The notes under the pieces were generated by a model. The model saw only the letters and a program-made list of their open reading frames with translations. It had not been told where the DNA came from and made no database searches. From assembly GCA_024279915.1 (NCBI GenBank), contig JAJRRB010000062.1, forward strand, positions 40,213-104,212: a stretch of 64,000 nucleotides of DNA, written 5' to 3'. A program made the translations under genes and the position numbers. Of the stretch, positions 61,595-64,000 are shown piece after piece. Within the stretch, counting starts at the first letter, position 1. Each line of letters opens with the position of its first letter. The DNA is from Deltaproteobacteria bacterium. GTDB lineage: Bacteria > Desulfobacterota > Desulfuromonadia > Desulfuromonadales > BM103.

Positions 61595-62914
61595 TTAATA
61601 GTGGCAATGATGCTTGCGCCAGCGTCCCACCATCAGCCCAAGTATGACAACAGCCTGAGCCAGCGCCGCTGGCAAGACGATATCAGCTGAGGTCCCGGGG
61701 ACGGGCCAGAAGAGTCCAGTCAGACGATCAAAATCAAGAGCACTCAGGATCGTCGGAATGACTCCGTAGAGCAGGATCAGCAAGAGGATCGTCAACATAT
61801 CGGCTCGTTTCGGATTCCGGCCAAGGTTCAGGAACAACAGTATTCCTAAATCGCGTAACAGGAAGAGCACCATAGCCACAGCGTAAATTGCGACTGACTT
61901 TGCGTCTGCAACCGGGGACGAGGTTAAATCCACAAACACCAGAATGGTGCAGGTCAACAGAACAAACGGTAGTGTACTCAACCAGAGCGGGAAGGTCTGC
62001 ATGGCTCGCCGCCACTCATAAAGGCTTAGATACTGTAACAACCGTCGCAAGGCCACCGGATCTTTTCTCTCGCTGAATGCTGTCCCATAAGCTAGCACCA
62101 GGGTGATCAGAAAAGCACCCAGCAACCGCATTTGCCAGACACTCTGACCGGTCGCCAGCATTCTATCGCCGAAAAACCCGGTGACATATCCCATCAGAAA
62201 CAGGACAAACATCCCCCAGGCCCAGGGCAGGCTCCTCAATTGTAGTTCGGCTCGAATCATCCGGTAGATACCAAACACCGCCCAAATGAGAAACACCACC
62301 AGACTGGTCAGGACAAAGCGATCATCAGGATAGTACCGATCGTACCAGAAGATGGCCGCTGATTCAGCAAACGGCCAGGAGAGCACCGACAAAGCGCTAC
62401 CCGCGCCCAGGACCAGGAAGGCTGTAGTCTGAAACCGACCGTAACGCTGACTTTTCCTGATCGCCTGTAGGCTGGAGAGAAGGCCAATTGCCTGGCCAAG
62501 CAGACCGCTTCCGACCATCAACACGACAGTCTCGATCATCGACAAACCAAGCGCTGGTTGAGAGGTCAGGTAGACCAACATACAAATCAGTGCCCCATAC
62601 CAGGGATAGATGGTGCTACCGAGCATTTTACCCCAAGTCATCGACCAAGGACCAATTAACGACATTCGCTGACTGTCCCAGGTATGATCGCGAATCTCTG
62701 TAATCAGAGCTTCGGAGGCAAGCCGGGTTCCCCATAAGAAGGCTAACAGCCCAAACAGGATCAACGCCGTCCTGGCTACGGCCTCGCCGTAGTGTTTACC
62801 ATCGAGCAAATAGGTAAGGAACAGTAACGCTCCCAGAATCATCGGCATGCCAATCAACCGGAAGGTAGTCAACTCCAGCCAGAGATTACGGCGGAACTCG
62901 GGGTTGATGTTCAT
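61595..62914 (-). CDS. ABC transporter permease (ABC-2 type)
   Basis: 439 residues with about twelve hydrophobic segments and no periplasmic substrate-binding domain. Segments such as LITEIRDHTWDSQRMSLIGPWSMTWGKMLG are typical of ABC-2-type permeases in the ABC-type multidrug or gliding-related group. The stop of the ATPase gene overlaps its start by four bases (62911-62914), so it pairs with that ATPase. Substrate not evident. It ends KHHCHY. Confidence 0.75.
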   Translation of the reverse strand: MNINPEFRRNLWLELTTFRLIGMPMILGALLFLTYLLDGKHYGEAVARTALILFGLLAFLWGTRLASEALITEIRDHTWDSQRMSLIGPWSMTWGKMLGSTIYPWYGALICMLVYLTSQPALGLSMIETVVLMVGSGLLGQAIGLLSSLQAIRKSQRYGRFQTTAFLVLGAGSALSVLSWPFAESAAIFWYDRYYPDDRFVLTSLVVFLIWAVFGIYRMIRAELQLRSLPWAWGMFVLFLMGYVTGFFGDRMLATGQSVWQMRLLGAFLITLVLAYGTAFSERKDPVALRRLLQYLSLYEWRRAMQTFPLWLSTLPFVLLTCTILVFVDLTSSPVADAKSVAIYAVAMVLFLLRDLGILLFLNLGRNPKRADMLTILLLILLYGVIPTILSALDFDRLTGLFWPVPGTSADIVLPAALAQAVVILGLMVGRWRKHHCHY

Positions 62915-63843
62915 CGTGCGCCCTCCTGACTGTTCTGGCGACGCATTGATTCCAGGTAAGCGGACTGCATGTTGCGCTGTTGCTCGGCAAATGCACAGAT
63001 CGGGAGACCAAGATCGAGAAGAGTTTTGAGCAAATCATGCCGGGCTGAGATGTCACCACTAAATAAGAAGATAGCCGACTCGTCATCACCCTCAACAGCT
63101 GAGACGCCGGGTAGCCCCGCAAGCTGGCTCTGCAGGTCGCTGCAAGGACCGGTCAGAGACAGTCTCAAACAAACGGACGCTGCAACCTCCTGCTTGATCG
63201 GGTCGTGCGAAAGAATACACCCGTCGCGCAGAACCAGCATATCGGTAGAATATTCGTCAAGCTCTGAGAGGATGTGCGAAGAAACCACCAGGGTCATGCC
63301 CTGGTCACGCAGAGTCAAAAAAAGCTCGGCCAGACTATGTCTCGCTTCCGGGTCAAGTCCTGATGCTGGTTCATCTAGCATCAGGATCTGCGGCTCATGA
63401 ACCACAGCCTGAGCGATTGCCAGGCGTTGCCGCAATCCGCGAGACAGTTCACCAGCCTTCATTTCGAGTCGGTCAGAAATATCGAGTCGTGTTGCAGCCT
63501 GCTCAACCGCCCGGAGTTGTTCTCTAGCCAGAATGCCGTGGGAAGCCGCTGCATGCAGCAGGCATTGGCGAACGGTCAGTTCATCATAGAGCCCGAAGAA
63601 GTCGGAAAGGTAGCCAAGCTTACGATGGCAGGCGCGAGGATCTTCATGGATATTCTCGCCGTCGACACGCACCTCTCCATGCAGTGGCACTTCGAGGGCA
63701 GCCATACAGCGCAACAGAGTGGTTTTGCCTGCCCCGTTCGGCCCGACCAGAGCCGTAATGTTACCGGGCTCGATCTGGAAAGAGACGCCATTCAGTGCCC
63801 TGGTCCCCGGATATTCGAACACCAGGTCGATTACTTCAATCAT
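62911..63843 (-). CDS. ABC transporter ATPase (ABC-2 exporter)
   Basis: 310 residues. Walker A VGPNGAGKTT, Q-loop YLSDFFGLYDELTVRQ, signature LSRGLRQRLAIAQA (a slight variant of LSGGQ), Walker B LMLDEPASGLDPE, and the H-loop VVSSHILSE. The C-terminal extension of about 85 residues resembles the regulatory tail of CcmA/NatA-like exporters. It energises the permease encoded next (four-base overlap). Substrate unknown. Confidence 0.88.
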   Translation of the reverse strand: MIEVIDLVFEYPGTRALNGVSFQIEPGNITALVGPNGAGKTTLLRCMAALEVPLHGEVRVDGENIHEDPRACHRKLGYLSDFFGLYDELTVRQCLLHAAASHGILAREQLRAVEQAATRLDISDRLEMKAGELSRGLRQRLAIAQAVVHEPQILMLDEPASGLDPEARHSLAELFLTLRDQGMTLVVSSHILSELDEYSTDMLVLRDGCILSHDPIKQEVAASVCLRLSLTGPCSDLQSQLAGLPGVSAVEGDDESAIFLFSGDISARHDLLKTLLDLGLPICAFAEQQRNMQSAYLESMRRQNSQEGAR

Positions 63844-63901
63844 TTTTACATTCCTGACAACACTAGCGTCCGGTTAAAAGTTTCAGAAATTACGTAAGGC
63901 C

Positions 63902-64000
63902 ATGTATTCAAAAGAAAAAAGTGACTTCATGCAATTTTTCTATTTCATCACGCCCTCTCGGAGTATGACATACAGTATCCAGCAAATTATATTTGCCGAG
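63902..64000 (+). CDS. Possible gene running off the window
   Basis: A frame opens at ATG 63902 and stays open to the last base (33 residues, beginning MYSKEKSDFMQFFYFITPS). AAGG lies three bases before the ATG. With so little sequence I cannot name it. The preceding CACTAGCGTCCGGTTAAAAG (about 63862-63881) may be the end of an insertion sequence, in which case this could be a transposase. Weakly supported. Confidence 0.25.
   Translation, partial: MYSKEKSDFMQFFYFITPSRSMTYSIQQIIFAE

Overview
The window reads as chromosomal DNA of a Deltaproteobacterium, most likely of the Desulfuromonadales (Geobacter, Desulfuromonas and Geopsychrobacter relatives). The clues are an acetate-type CoA-transferase, a bacteriohemerythrin, a PilY1 minor-pilin cluster, TSP3-OmpA proteins, a DUF6178 protein and a GEMM-I riboswitch of the type found in Geobacter. 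The lineage is inferred from gene content and was not tested by any search.

Layout. 1-2.9 kb: a 5'-truncated hypothetical gene, a SlyD-like FKBP prolyl isomerase with a Cys/Asp-rich insert, and an SO_0444/ArsP-type metal permease, separated by hairpin repeats. 2.9-6.9 kb: a methyltransferase followed by a MacB/LolCDE-like exporter (two FtsX-type permeases and an ATPase). 7.1-8.3 kb: a TSP3-OmpA protein. 8.5-15.6 kb, minus strand: crcB, DUF190, terB-like, an MnmM/YtqB-type methylase, pilV, pilW, pilX, pilY1 and a PilZ-like protein. 15.7-19.7 kb: a 48-residue lipoprotein, rpoH under a CIRCE operator, bamD, and a succinyl-CoA:acetate CoA-transferase. 19.9-23.2 kb: a response regulator and a sensor kinase with periplasmic NMT1/THI5 and SBP domains, broken by a one-base frameshift.

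23.3-35.9 kb is the most striking block. A possible sigma-54 promoter leads into a GEMM-I riboswitch with A at the position that selects 3',3'-cGAMP, then an intrinsic terminator. Five secreted-protein genes follow: a 1131-aa lectin-like/DUF11 protein, three smaller DUF11 proteins, and a giant outer-membrane protein combining DUF11, an SdrD-B/carboxypeptidase-regulatory-like fold, an OmpA peptidoglycan-binding domain and a long C-terminal beta-barrel. It looks like a second-messenger-gated cell-surface system.

36-42.7 kb: 2-Cys peroxiredoxin, xerC, a lipase-like hydrolase coupled to a DUF362 ferredoxin-like protein, bacteriohemerythrin, a B12-binding radical SAM protein (DUF4080) and a small hypothetical gene. 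43.0-56.7 kb: an accessory segment carrying two tandem DUF1254/DUF1214 genes, an outer-membrane barrel, a glycine-zipper fragment, a 2-TM K+ channel, a complete FUSC-type aromatic-acid efflux set (outer membrane factor, DUF1656, membrane fusion protein, FUSC pump) and a Na+/H+ antiporter. Two homologous direct copies of a hairpin-plus-terminator element that resembles a small RNA lie on either side (about 43.70 and 56.60 kb). 56.9-63.8 kb, minus strand: DUF6178, an M23 peptidase, an RhlE helicase and a two-gene ABC exporter. The last 100 bases may begin another gene.

No rRNA, tRNA, CRISPR array or complete insertion sequence was recognised.
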